Shown piece by piece: positions 1 through 10,422 of a stretch of DNA of 64,000 bases (within the stretch, counting starts at the first letter, position 1; the number at the start of each line of letters is the position of its first letter). Source of the DNA: Pseudo-nitzschia pungens (Eukaryota; Bacillariophyta; Bacillariophyceae; Bacillariales; Bacillariaceae); NCBI GenBank assembly GCA_037355855.1, contig CM074765.1, positions 1,240,001-1,304,000 on the forward strand, given 5' to 3'. The notes below the pieces were generated by a model that did not search any database, was not told the DNA's origin, and saw nothing but the letters and a program-made list of their open reading frames with translations. Both the position numbers and the translations under genes were made by a program.

Positions 1-762
1 TGGATGGTCTCTTCGTTCGTCTCCGGTTGTGATGGGCTTGCCTTGCTTCCTCTAGTACGCACTGCGGCATTTGAATTTGCTGCAAGACCTCAATGGTTTG
101 TTTTCTTTCTGCAAAAGTGATGGGGAAGAAGCCCTCGAGGGTAGGGACGTAGGCGCACACAAAAACGTCACCCTCGTTGCCGGTAGGTGACGGACAGACA
201 CACACGTGTAGACGTGTGCAAAGCGTGAGATTTTCTTTGATGAGTGCATGCTTGTTGGTTGCACCGCCGATAGATCACGTCATTTATTTTTCAACAACTC
301 AAACCCTAATTCTGTATTATGAATTTGGGGAGGGGGATAGAATAAATAAATCTTCGTTCAAATCCGATAGTGAATTATTTTCACAAAATTATGATTCTTT
401 TTTGATGATACTGAAGCGCGCCCAAAAAGAAACAATGATGTTCACCGCAAAATGGGGTACTTTTTCACGTGCTTTGTACGACTAAAATTCAAGTGAGGTT
501 ATTGTGACTATCGAGCTAATTGTTAGGGCATTAACGGCACTTGTCACATATCGTACGCACCGGAAGCACGTTCTAGAGTGGCAAAAAATAATACGTAGTA
601 CTTCAATTGTCCTGTGCGAAGGAACAAACACATGCAGTTAATAGTCTCAAGCATTTTCAAGACACTGGCCGCCCTTGCTTCCCCATCATTCAACAAAAAG
701 AATTGGAATTGGAATCAAACCCAAACTCGTCAGGAAAAAGATAAGTTGGAAGAGTAGTAGGT
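1..762. other. Gene-free left edge
   Basis: No reading frame here has convincing protein character. The longest open frames are short and low in complexity. The stretch is AT-rich from about 280 to 480. It presumably holds the 5' flank and promoter of the gene that begins at 763, but I see no core promoter element I would defend. Confidence 0.5.
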
Positions 763-3151
763 ATGTTATCATCGTCGTCGGAAGAAAATTTGCACAGCAC
801 GGCAGTTCCACACGCCTCCTTGGTGTCGAGTCCCACAATGCAGCCAGAAAGTCCGTGCTGTACCTGTAAAAGCAAGTCCGATTGCCTCGTTAAATCCTGC
901 CCGTGTTTCAAGGCTGGAGAAATCTGTGACGCGGGAATCTGCAACTGTAGCCCAGGACACTGTCTCAATTATGCTGGGTCCCTCCAACTCATCGAAGAAC
1001 GCAAACGTATCAGGGATAAGATGGGCCTTACATACGCACAAAAGGTTTTTGACGAACATTGGAGTGCATATGGAACAGAAACAAACAAACCCGAAGAAGA
1101 ATCATTGCAAACGACTGCTGCAAAGAAAGCAAGAGCAGAAGCAAAAGCAACAACGAAAGCAGTATCTACAGCAACGAAACCGACTACTGCGTCGATGAAT
1201 GAAAATCAGATACCTCCGCCCACAATTAGTCAAGCCCCATATATCTCACCAATGATTATGCCACCAACTGCTCAAATGCAGATGAATCCTTTTCCTTTTC
1301 CTCTCTCTATGGCCCCGCCGGTCAGCATGATTCCACCCCATCTTAACCACAATCGTATCGGTGACCCTCTCGGGTTGGGTGCCATGGGACCCACTCCGAT
1401 GCAACGGGCGCAAGGGCAACTGGAATCTGTCACCACTGAATTAAGTCCGATGCTACGAGCGCAACGAAATCCACAACCAGGTCATGCTGTCATCACTGGA
1501 CCAAGTCCAATGCTTCGTGAACATGGCAACTCCGTACAAATGAACTGATCCTGCCTTGGGACTGAACCCGATGGTTTGGGCGCAGGAGCACCTGCCTACC
1601 GTTCCTGTTATGGGACCAAATTCAATACTTGGGGGACAACTACAGCCACCGATGCTCTCACCGCAAGTCTCCTTGTATGTGAAGAAATTGCAATCGGACG
1701 TTGTAAGGCTAGGGAAAGAGCTGGAAATGGCAAGATCCGCAAATCGGAAGAACAAATACCGCGTCAAAAATCCAAATCGAAGTTCGAATGAAAACGAGAC
1801 AGTTGACACACAAAAGCCCCAAGGAAAGTCTTCAAACCCAAATAATTTGGACAACAGTGACATAGAAAACAGTAGGGGTATTAGTATTGAAATGACGGAG
1901 GATAGCATTTTCTCGCTGAAGAATCAGATCGAGGAGCTCCAACAGAGATGCAAATTGGAACGTAATATGCGTCTCGAAGAGATCGAGAAGGCCAAGACTG
2001 CACAGGCCAAACACAAAATACTGGTCAAGGATCTGCGCAATGAAATTGACGCACTGAAACGAGAGAGGAAATTGCAAACTTCTAGTACTTTGTCATCGAT
2101 GAAGCGCCCTCGAACAGCAACAATGAGAACTATAAATTATTCGGAACAAGTCAGTGACGATGAGGAAATGCTGTCGCCCAGGAAAAGAGGAAAAAAGAAG
2201 ACGACGCAACAGGAGCCAAAACCTAGAGGCAAACCTGGACCAAAACCTAAGCCAATCCAGCCTACGGTATTTGAGCAAGCCGAGAAGAAGCACAAGCACG
2301 CCATGAAGTGGGTCGAAAACTTCAACGTCCTCAAGGCTTATAAGGAGACTCATGGACACTGCGATATGCCGAGGAGTCACAATGCCAGGGTCAAGCAATG
2401 GATATCCGACACTCGAACCCAACATCGGCTCATGCTGCAAGGCAAGCCACACAGTCTGACGCCGGACAAGATACGGACCCTAAATTCGATCGACTTTGTG
2501 TGGAAAGTCGGCACTAATTTTGTCACCTGGGAGCAAAACTTTGATCGTCTCAAGGCGTACGCTCAGGTGCACGGTCACTGTCGGGTTTCGCAGAAGAAAC
2601 CCGGAAAGGGATACGAAGGACTTGGGGAGTGGGTGCTCAACATCCGTCACTTGTACCTCAAAAAAGCTAAACGACTGACCGAAGACAGAATAAAACAACT
2701 GGAGGAAATCGGGTTCGAATGGTCCCTCCGAAACCGTGGCGGAACGCTTGAGGAGCGAATGGCAGCCTCTGCTGCTGTGTGTGCCGATGCAGAGAAATCT
2801 GGGGAAGGTGACGACCAGAATGATGGTAGTTGCGATGGAAACGAACGAATCACTGCCGAAGACCAGGATGGCAAAGATCTTACGACTGACACAGCTCTCG
2901 ATTCGAGTCCCATTCGTACCACCCCTGCCGACGTCACCAGCACCAATGTTGTTTCCCCTGCAGAGCAGCGTTACGATTTTAGGGGGACAGGTTTAATGTC
3001 AGCAATGGGCGAGAAACAGAAGAACAACGGGACATTTTTCGTGCGAGAATCGAATAGAAGTACTATTTTGGGCTTAGGGAGCACAAACTACCACAAATCA
3101 TTAGAACCGTTGACAGTAATGACGACTATCAATAGAGCAGATTACAGTTGA
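763..3151 (+). CDS. CXC-like Cys-rich / helicase-associated-domain nuclear protein (one frame break)
   Basis: The first frame (763-1548) begins at an ATG and soon shows a cluster of about ten cysteines (roughly residues 27-65; pattern CCTC, CLVKSCPCF, CDAGICNC, CLNY) resembling a Tesmin/TSO1-type CXC zinc-binding motif. A Pro/Met-rich stretch with repeated GPTPM/LSPM/GPSPM units follows. The same repeat style continues at once in the +1 frame (GLNPM, MGPNSIL), which runs to 3151. That second part has a coiled coil (about 1910-2080), a Lys/Arg-rich AT-hook-like stretch (RGKPGPKPKP), and two helicase-associated (HA) repeats with WxxNFxxLKAYxxxHGHC and WxxNFDRLKAYAQVHGHC cores. Deleting one base near 1546 (AAC-TGA-TCC) gives a single 795-residue protein. 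DNA binding is inferred from CXC and HA family knowledge; the target is unknown. It may be one gene with an indel, a +1 frameshifted gene, or a recent pseudogene. Confidence 0.75.
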
Positions 3152-3864
3152 GAAGAGTACTCACTGCATGTTCAGACTTCCAATCGTGCCACTTTCATTC
3201 TGAATGTCGGAAACGTACGAGTTAGAGGTCTTCATCTGACATCCACGGTTACGTACAGGTAGGCAGTTTCAAGAATCATTTGTGATTTTTATTTGCGGAA
3301 ACCTACTGAAACAGACGTTGCCCACCTCTGCCGTTTCAACTTTGGCTAGGATTCTCCTTGACGACAACTAATGCCTTCTGTGCTTTTGGGTGTTCAATAT
3401 TGAAGAGTGATGCAATCTTGATGTATTTTGTTTTTCATGGATGCCTTGTAAATAGGTTGGTGCACTTCATGCCAAAGTTAAAACATCACAAGCATCCGTA
3501 TCTGGATGGATCCTTTATTGAATGAAATGTCAACTCAGATCGAAATAAATCAATCAACGTCAGTGAAGAAATGTAAATCTATTTTAATATTACGTGTAGT
3601 TGTATTTTAATATACATACATCAATAAATTTTCTGCATCGAGTCAAACTCATTATTTGGTCAAGGTAGAATTGCGTTGCATCCTCGAGGACCTCCATGCT
3701 CTGCGATAGCAATGTTGAGAGATGGAAAAGAAACATTTTGGTTTCATCATTATATACCGATGGTTCGCAAAAGATCATTGCCATTCCTTGTCGTTGAAAA
3801 CCATTGTTTGTTCCCAACAATATTAGTTGATTGCAGAATAGTCCATTGTTTCATTGGCTTTTCT
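3152..3864. other. Intergenic, convergent gene tails
   Basis: Region between the 3' end of the CXC/HA gene and the 3' end of the minus-strand lipase. It is AT-rich with several AATAAA-like stretches (for example near 3545-3550) that could serve as polyadenylation signals. No coding potential seen. Confidence 0.45.
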
Positions 3865-5236
3865 CTATGGGACCATCGTCCATTGGAATGGGCGCTGATG
3901 GCAAAATCGATCCGATGAAAGGACCGATTTACCGATCGCCTCGCATCTATGCTCCGTGTGCCACACATGCCACCACTTGCCCTGAGATTTGCATTCGGAC
4001 AAACCCGGGACGCAATGAAAGTCCGATTCATCTTCGTTGCACAGGCATCCCAGAGAAAAGCCATCCGTCGGCAGATAGCACTCGGTGTGTTGGTAATCGG
4101 CAGAAGGGTAGAGCTCGCTCTGCTTGACAAGAACTTCGACGTACTGTCCGCTGTCGTGTGCGTCGATGGAAAAGTCGAGCTTGCTTGTCGCCGCATTGTA
4201 ATGGACCGTCAAAGCCTCCCAGAACGACAGAAGAAGGGTACTGCGGGTTGAGAAAGACTTCAAAACCAATAAAGGCGAGGCCTCCGTGCCGGGCGTAGCT
4301 GTCCGTGTAGCTGTTCATCTCACCGTCGTTGTCCATGTCGCCGAGCCCTCGGGCGTACACCATGGGTATGGGATCGTAGACCAGACCGTTTCCGAATGTC
4401 CCCTCGATGGTCATCACGTAATGAGAAAACCGGCAGCGTTCTTCCTTGGTAAAGAGGGGGAGACAGCCTGCTCCAAGGGCCTGCGGCGAACCAAAGGTAA
4501 CGACGTGTACTTTCGAGTCTGCAGCGACTTTTTGGTTGCCCCTGAGGTAATACAGTGCGGCAACCTCCGCAAGTGCTCCACCCTGGCTGTGTCCCGTCAG
4601 CATAACCTCGCAGGTCGGACAGTCCTTCAGGCAGGTTTCCAGAAAGTCTTCAATCCCAGAGGATCGGTGTTCGAAATTAAAGTACGAGTCGTAGTATCCA
4701 CTGTGAATATCGCAGAGCGCGCCATCGCCCGATTCAAATGGAACGGGATCCACAAGGAGATTCGACATCATGTCCTTTCTCGGATCTTCCTGCTGACCAA
4801 AGGTCCCGCGAAAGGCAATGGCGCAATAGTCGTTCCCTATCCGTGCGTTGTACACGGCGTCGATTCCAGATTCGTAGTACATTCCGTAGCTCCCATCGAG
4901 CATCTCGCTGATGGCCTCGTCTTCCACGGCGATGGTCCCCTTTCCGAGTTCGTACACCAGTTTTGACATCTTTGCCGCCATTGCGGATCGTTTCACGTCG
5001 GTGGGAGACATTCCGTCCCGGGGGAGTGACGCAGAGCAATCGCTGTCGCTATCTTTTTCGCTTTCTATTTGTTTCTCCTTGCCACGGCGATGGTTCTCTT
5101 TGACTCGGCCATCATCTCGATTCCGGTGCCGAAGTTTCTTGCCGGATGTATCTGTTTTAGGAGTGGCCGTCGCAGTTTCTATGTTCGAGAACAACACCGA
5201 CAATAAGGTGATCGCAAAGCCAATTCCCTTCATCAT
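3865..5236 (-). CDS. Secreted class 3 (fungal-type) lipase, one frame break near the C terminus
   Basis: The ATG at 5236 opens a hydrophobic signal peptide (MMKGIGFAITLLSVLF), so I prefer it to longer versions. A charged linker leads into an alpha/beta-hydrolase lipase domain. The oxyanion-side AFRGT motif precedes the nucleophile elbow GHSQGG (Ser near residue 215), and DPIPMVY and YARHGG are consistent with the catalytic Asp and His. Class 3 lipases hydrolyse acylglycerols; a secretory or vacuolar-type location is inferred from the signal. After FLNPQYPSS (about 4225-4240) the original frame becomes low-quality sequence. The frame one base on continues sensibly (SFWEALTVHYNAATSKLDF) into a Cys-rich tail (ECYLPTDG, CLCNEDE, HCVPGL) ending at 3865. 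Removing one base gives 456 residues. Uncorrected, the original frame stops at 4028. Lipase identity is strong; the tail reconstruction is moderately sure. Confidence 0.82.
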
Positions 5237-6944
5237 GATGGTGACAATCTCGTCTAATTCGAAAGGACGTCCGATATGGGATGTTATATACAAGAAACCC
5301 TTATTTGTTGGGACTGTGTGATAGAGTGACAATCAATTGGTTCGAGAATGCGATCAGTCAATCCGTCGTTTTCGATTTCTTCGCCGATGAATAATCCCAG
5401 AAGCTCTATCCCTTTGGTCCTGTCAAAACTGTGCTGAGACAGCGTTTAAAGGACCATCGTTTCTGTCTGGTTTGAGGGAGAAACTGTAGTGCCGGGCGCT
5501 ACTCCCCCGCACTTTTGAGAATACCGTACTTAAGGTTTTTGAGTTGTAATGCAATAACGCTCACGGATTATCATTCTTCATTCATTCTCAATCATTCTCA
5601 AAATCCTTTTACCATGTCGATGAAATGAAACTACGGTAAGGTTACCGTACTACAATCAAAAACCCGAAAACCGACCAGCGATCTCGAGTAAACAAAATAA
5701 TGGTGAAAGACCACTCACATGAAAAACACATAAAAATCGGTCACGTTTTTGAGTTCTCACGGGAGTCAACGGTCCCAAAACGAAATTGGTCAGTACCGTA
5801 TCATGCATCGCGATACTAATACGGGTTACATACCGTACGTACGAACTCGCGACCATCTTTGTTCCTTCTGGGTTACCATCAAAAACCCATGATTAGATCT
5901 GATTATTACTACGTACGAAGTATTTCATACGAGTAAGGTTAAGAGTAACCTTACCAGTACTTCGTACGTAGTACTATTTTTCATGCCACTAACCGTACGA
6001 TCTTACCGTCTCCGTTGTAATTATGGATCGTAAGGAAGATACAAGATACATGTTTCGTGTGTACCGGTACGGTGATGGTATGCGCGGGAAGAAACATCCT
6101 TCCAACGATACGAAATGAATTGGATTGCATCTCATTCATTCCAACAGCGAACCTTTCATCAACGACGCTAGATACAACTACCGGTACGTACGATATTGGT
6201 TTCGAGCTCGTGTCGTGTCAAACAATGTGAACCACTGATTTCTTCGTTCATGGGAGGGAGAGCTATTGGAATCGCGACACAAGTTCTTCGCAGAACAAAT
6301 CGAATCGACTTGCGGTACTCGTACGTATTGCAAACGAGAGTTGTTCCGAACGAACCGAACGGGTGCATGTGAAGCGACAGCTTTTTTTTCTTTGTGGAAA
6401 GAAAAAGATCCCAAGAAAGCGACTGTGATGTGTGTGGAAATTGTGAATGATAAATGATAAAAGTAATTTACGAGTTGGAGAGGTCGAGGGACGCGAGGCG
6501 TACGATGGCTTCGAGCGTACCGTGCGTCTCGCCGTGCTGTCGTGTGTTGTCGTGTGATGTTGTTGTTGTTGTTGTTGTGTGTGTGAGAGAGAGAGAGCAG
6601 GTGTTGCCGTTGGTGGTGAAAATACAAATGAATGGGTGCAGAGATGGACACATCGTGCTCGAAATCAAAATCGAACTCAAACTCAAACTCTACGCACGGA
6701 TCGCTTCCTATTGTTAGATTCCAACCGGCTCGCTGAAACCACCTCGTTGGTCATTGCTGTCCGATTTGCACCGTGCAAACCATTTGCCGTGCCGAAACGG
6801 TTCGACTCTCGACTCCCGCTCGCGCCGGTTCTCGTAGGCACAGTTAGCATACTGTCGCTTTGGTTTGGTTTGGATTGGATTGGATTGGTTTGAATTTTGT
6901 TGTGTTGTCTCGTGTCTTTTGTGCGGTGTGTGGTGTGCGACTCG
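5237..6944. other. Intergenic with foldbacks and short palindromic motifs
   Basis: No gene recognised. It contains two exact copies of the GTAAGGTTAC motif or its complement (5636, 5945), a nested inverted repeat (listed separately), CGTACG repeats, and a GTT/GT-rich microsatellite around 6558-6600. It holds the 5' flank of the lipase gene and the 3' flank of the lumen-protein gene. Confidence 0.5.
5907..5973. repeat. Nested inverted repeat (16-bp outer arms, 9-bp inner arms)
   Basis: Outer arms at 5907-5922 and 5958-5973 are perfect reverse complements (TACTACGTACGAAGTA and its complement). Inside them a second perfect pair lies at 5933-5941 (GTAAGGTTA) and 5946-5954 (TAACCTTAC). In single strand this would fold as a two-tier hairpin of 67 nt. 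It lies in gene-free DNA with no obvious terminal duplication. Confidence 0.75.
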
Positions 6945-7877
6945 TTATATCTTGGCTCCCAGCGTCGCGGCCGTCACCAAAAAATCGTCGAGGGCTCCCG
7001 TCGCGTCCCGCAGCGAGGACAGAATGGTGAGCTGCGCGACGGCCGAGACGCCCAGCTCGCCCCGGATGCCCTGCCCGATGACGATGTCGCACTCTCCAAA
7101 GAAGCCGTTCACGTAGTCCATCTGGTTGGACGCCATGTCGATGGCCAGCTCCTCCGCCGTGGTGCTCCGCTTGTACCCGTGCTCGTCGTATCCGTCGCCG
7201 CTGGCGTCGTCGATGCCGTCGTTGTTGGTGACGACCGTCTCTTCGCCGCCGGGAGCGACGACCGGTGCCGCGACCATCCTTGCCCGGACCGCTGCGGCCT
7301 CCTTTTGTTGCTTGCGAAACACACGTCCCTCGAGTTCCTCCAGAATGTATTTTCCGCTGGTGGCCACCATTGGAATCAGGCCCAGGACACCGACCCCGGC
7401 CTCCTCCAGGTTTCCGGCGGCGACGCTCTGCCTGATGGAATCGGCGGCGATCCTCTGGGTCTTGAGAATGTCCAGGGCGTCCCCAAAGGACCCGGGCGAC
7501 GGGGTCGGCGGGACGTAGACCAGATCGGGGGCAAACTTCTGGAGCTGTTCCGGCGTGCTGATGTAGTTCTTGAAGGCTTCGTCCTGGGGGACCTTGTAGA
7601 TGCCGATGCAGACGGGACGGGTGTCGCCCTGGAGGCAGGCCGCGGAGGCCGTTTGGGGGGCAACGGCGACGCCCGCAGCCGCGGCGGCGGCGAGGGCCTG
7701 CTGCAGGAGCTTCCGCCGGGAGGAAGGGTTGTCGGAATGGTTTTGGAGGTCGGTCGTGCCGCCTCGGGTGTTTGGTAGGTGGTTTCCGGTGGGGGACCAG
7801 GACCAAACGCCGGAGGTCGTCAAAATGGCGACGACCAACAAAGCAGCCAACGTGTGTTTCCCACTGAGATTCGTCAT
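6945..7877 (-). CDS. Thylakoid-lumen protein of unknown function (TAT-type bipartite signal)
   Basis: Intact 310-residue frame from an ATG at 7877. Residues 1-27 form an ER signal peptide ending in VWS-WSP, an ASAF-like site with an aromatic residue at +1, as used for entry into complex plastids. A transit-like Ser/Thr/Asn stretch follows, then a twin-arginine signal (SSRRKLLQQALAAAAAAG) ending near TASA-A. This predicts import into the thylakoid lumen by the Tat route. The mature part starts AACLQGDTRPVCIGIYKVP with two cysteines, is largely helical, and has an acidic Gly/Asp linker (DGIDDASGDGYDEHGYK). I recognise no catalytic motif. Its size and layout recall PsbQ-like lumen proteins, but I cannot assign it to that family. 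It is divergent from the gene at 9392. Confidence 0.82.
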   Translation of the reverse strand: MTNLSGKHTLAALLVVAILTTSGVWSWSPTGNHLPNTRGGTTDLQNHSDNPSSRRKLLQQALAAAAAAGVAVAPQTASAACLQGDTRPVCIGIYKVPQDEAFKNYISTPEQLQKFAPDLVYVPPTPSPGSFGDALDILKTQRIAADSIRQSVAAGNLEEAGVGVLGLIPMVATSGKYILEELEGRVFRKQQKEAAAVRARMVAAPVVAPGGEETVVTNNDGIDDASGDGYDEHGYKRSTTAEELAIDMASNQMDYVNGFFGECDIVIGQGIRGELGVSAVAQLTILSSLRDATGALDDFLVTAATLGAKI

Positions 7878-9391
7878 TGTTGGCGGAAAGGATGTATTCC
7901 GTGGATGTTCAAGGCAGTACGGAGGATGGATGGAGGAGTTAGTTGTCGAGTTTTCCTTTTGCCTCGGGACAAGTCGATTGGTTGTCGGTCACTTTCGGAA
8001 ATTCTGTAGCGTGCTCTGCCGTAGAATGCCCCGAAGCAATCGATTTGTTGTTGAGCAATCGGCGTCGAAGGGTCTGTAACAAAAAAAACGTATGTCGTTC
8101 TCGTTTTGGATGTTTTCGTAACAATGTGATGAATTGTTTCTCAACCAAAAAACTTAGTCAGGATTTTGCGACACCACTGACTTGATGGAAACCAGAAGGA
8201 TCTCATTGTTCCCATTTGTTGTGTGACATGCGCATGGCACGCGAAGTTTAGAATGTACCGGTACTCCTGTTTTGTACGCCAGATAGGTAAGGTTACTTTA
8301 CGTGCAAGTTAAATCGGCAGTTAGGATGAGAAGGAGAAGAAGCGGTCGCGCGGCTTCGCGTTTCATCCACCTGTGGACAATGGTTGGGGATGATTTTGAT
8401 GGTTCATTCGGGATTGATTTTGATTGATGGATTGGTCGCTAATCCTAGGTATGATACGTTGTACGAGTCGTAATTACTATTGGCAGTTTGCAGTTGGCCA
8501 TACTGGTTTACCTTCATTCGTTCCAAATTCGAACTCGGCCTTCTGCGACAAAAATGACGTCATATTCGAATGGAACCAATCACATTCTTCTTCGACCTCG
8601 CCGGGCGAACACAGAATAGAGAAAGAACATTTTTATTGGTTCTGTGAGAAGGCAGCTCGAGCTTCCGACATTGCCACGCACTTGTTGAAAATATGGAAAT
8701 CTGCCAATGACATTGCAAGGAACGAAAACCAAACCGCACTTTGGTGGATGATTGATTCCCCTGCCGATGATGGCGCCTGTGATGCTCTAATTACAGTACC
8801 AGGTACTGTACTTGTACTTGTACTTGTGAAGTAAAGGCCTTCCAGACTTGTTCTTTTCTGCCTCCCATCTGCGCTGTGCTGTGCTCTTGACACTCTCCTT
8901 CCATGCCGCGAGTGTCTGTCGACGCTACGGTAGGGAGCTACCGGTAACCTACCGTACCGTCGCTGTGATGCGACATGGCATTCGTACGGTAAAGGTATCA
9001 TTGAAGACGCTGGATTGTTTTTTGACGAAGAAAATCTGTCGTCCCTGAAAAGTCCATCGATCATCGATCCATCGGAATAAGTAAGTTACGAGCAAGTTTA
9101 GTACCAAGCACGGAGTTCTTTCGTCTTCATCAAACTCCAAACTTCCCCATCACTGTGACCGCATCATCACAACTCCAACGACCGAATTCTTCTGTCTGCT
9201 TGTAAAGTAGCAGTAGCAGTAGCAGTAGCAGTAGCACCTTCCCCGTCAAACACCGAAAACCACGCACCGTACCGTACGACTCTCCTCCACCGGCTCGATC
9301 GCTCCGAGAGTATATTCCTTCGGCATTGTCAAAGGAAGTAGTGAACAAACGATTTCCGTTTTGAAATTCTAAAAATTGCATTCGATTTGCC
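7878..9391. other. Divergent intergenic region
   Basis: Shared upstream region of two oppositely oriented plastid-protein genes. It carries one GTAAGGTTAC motif (8287), ACCGTA/TACCGGTA clusters around 8930-8990, and a (AGC)n-like stretch near 9210-9235. An open frame at 8424-8834 has no recognisable protein features and I do not call it. Confidence 0.45.
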
Positions 9392-10422
9392 ATGAAATTG
9401 TTTCGATCCTCCACCGCGGCATCCGTCCCCGTCGACACTGGCAGCAGTGATCCTCGCCGTTGCCGTTTCGAAAGCATTCCCGCTGACGCGGGCCTTTGTC
9501 GTCCGGACCCCGGTCTCCCGAGCACGGATCGAAGACGAACAAGCCACACAGGATAGGATCGTCCCCCGCGCTCTTTTCGAGCCGGCAGGAAGACATCGAA
9601 GACCGGATCGTGTCCTACAAGGATTCCTGGAACAGCGAGAGCGCGAACAACGTCTACTTGTCGGACATTCCCTCGGATCAACAGCAGCAGCAGCAGCAGC
9701 AGCAGCAACAATCCCAGCGAAACGGCAACGCGCTGCTGCGGCGCCTCCAATCGGTCAAGGACCGGTACTGGAAACTGCCGCCCCCGCCCGAGGACCAGTT
9801 CATCATGACGGGGGACATTTTCACGCTCTTTCTCTACGCCTTTACCAGCCACTCGATCAACGACGCCGTCGTCAGGGGCCTCCTGGAGGACCCCAAGCGG
9901 ACCATCCCCGACGCCGTCCACGAGCTCGATCCCCTCCACGACATGGTCCAGCTCCAGCCCCCGGTCTGGGTCGACCTGACCTCCAATCCGAACGTTCCCT
10001 TTGGGAACCCCGCCGTGGACCACGCCCTGGAGGTCAGCGCCCGCGAGTCCCTCCTCAACCACTGGGGGCCGCTGCTGAGCACGGAGGGATCCGCCTGCGT
10101 CGCCCTCTGCACCTGCTGGCTGATTGCCGGGTGGATCCACCGGTCCTTTTCCTACGACAACTCGACGTATTGCGCGTCCGAAAAAGCGCTGACGAAAACT
10201 GTCGAGACGTGGGTGACGGCGGCATTGCTGCTGGCCTGGTGTGCGGCCGGGACGGACGCGCTGGTGGGAAACGTGCCGGTCCTGCAGTCGGTCCTGTGCG
10301 TCCAGTGCCACGGAAGCGGCGTCGTGCTGACGCAATCGGACGTCCTGTTCATCATCGACAGCCTCACGGTGCTGATTGCCTGGAGGTGGTCGGCCCACCG
10401 GATCATGAACACGTTTCGGTAG
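9392..10422 (+). CDS. Plastid-targeted multi-pass membrane protein, unknown family (two frame breaks)
   Basis: The ATG at 9392 gives MKLFRSSTAASVP in one frame. After the CCCC run at 9427-9430 the next frame continues with a hydrophobic signal and ASAF-like site (STLAAVILAVAVSKAFPL). After the TTTT run at 9574-9577 the third frame takes over (SSRQEDIEDRIVSYKDSW) and stays open to 10422. Dropping one base at each run joins the three parts into 342 residues. The body has a poly-Gln tract (9680-9712), an amphipathic region (DIFTLFLYAFTSHSINDAV) and three hydrophobic segments (around 10090-10145, 10200-10265 and 10345-10390). Pigment- or electron-carrier motifs are absent. The family is not recognised. 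The signal points to a plastid membrane. Without correction the gene would lack a targeting peptide, so an indel in the sequence is more likely than a pseudogene. Confidence 0.7.

Noticed and set aside
6844..7806. 320-codon minus-strand frame overlapping the lumen protein
   Set aside because: Arg/Pro/Gly-rich out-of-frame shadow without an initiating ATG of interest.
8424..8834. 136-codon plus-strand frame
   Set aside because: No domain, ends in a GTACTT microsatellite, no splice-site support.
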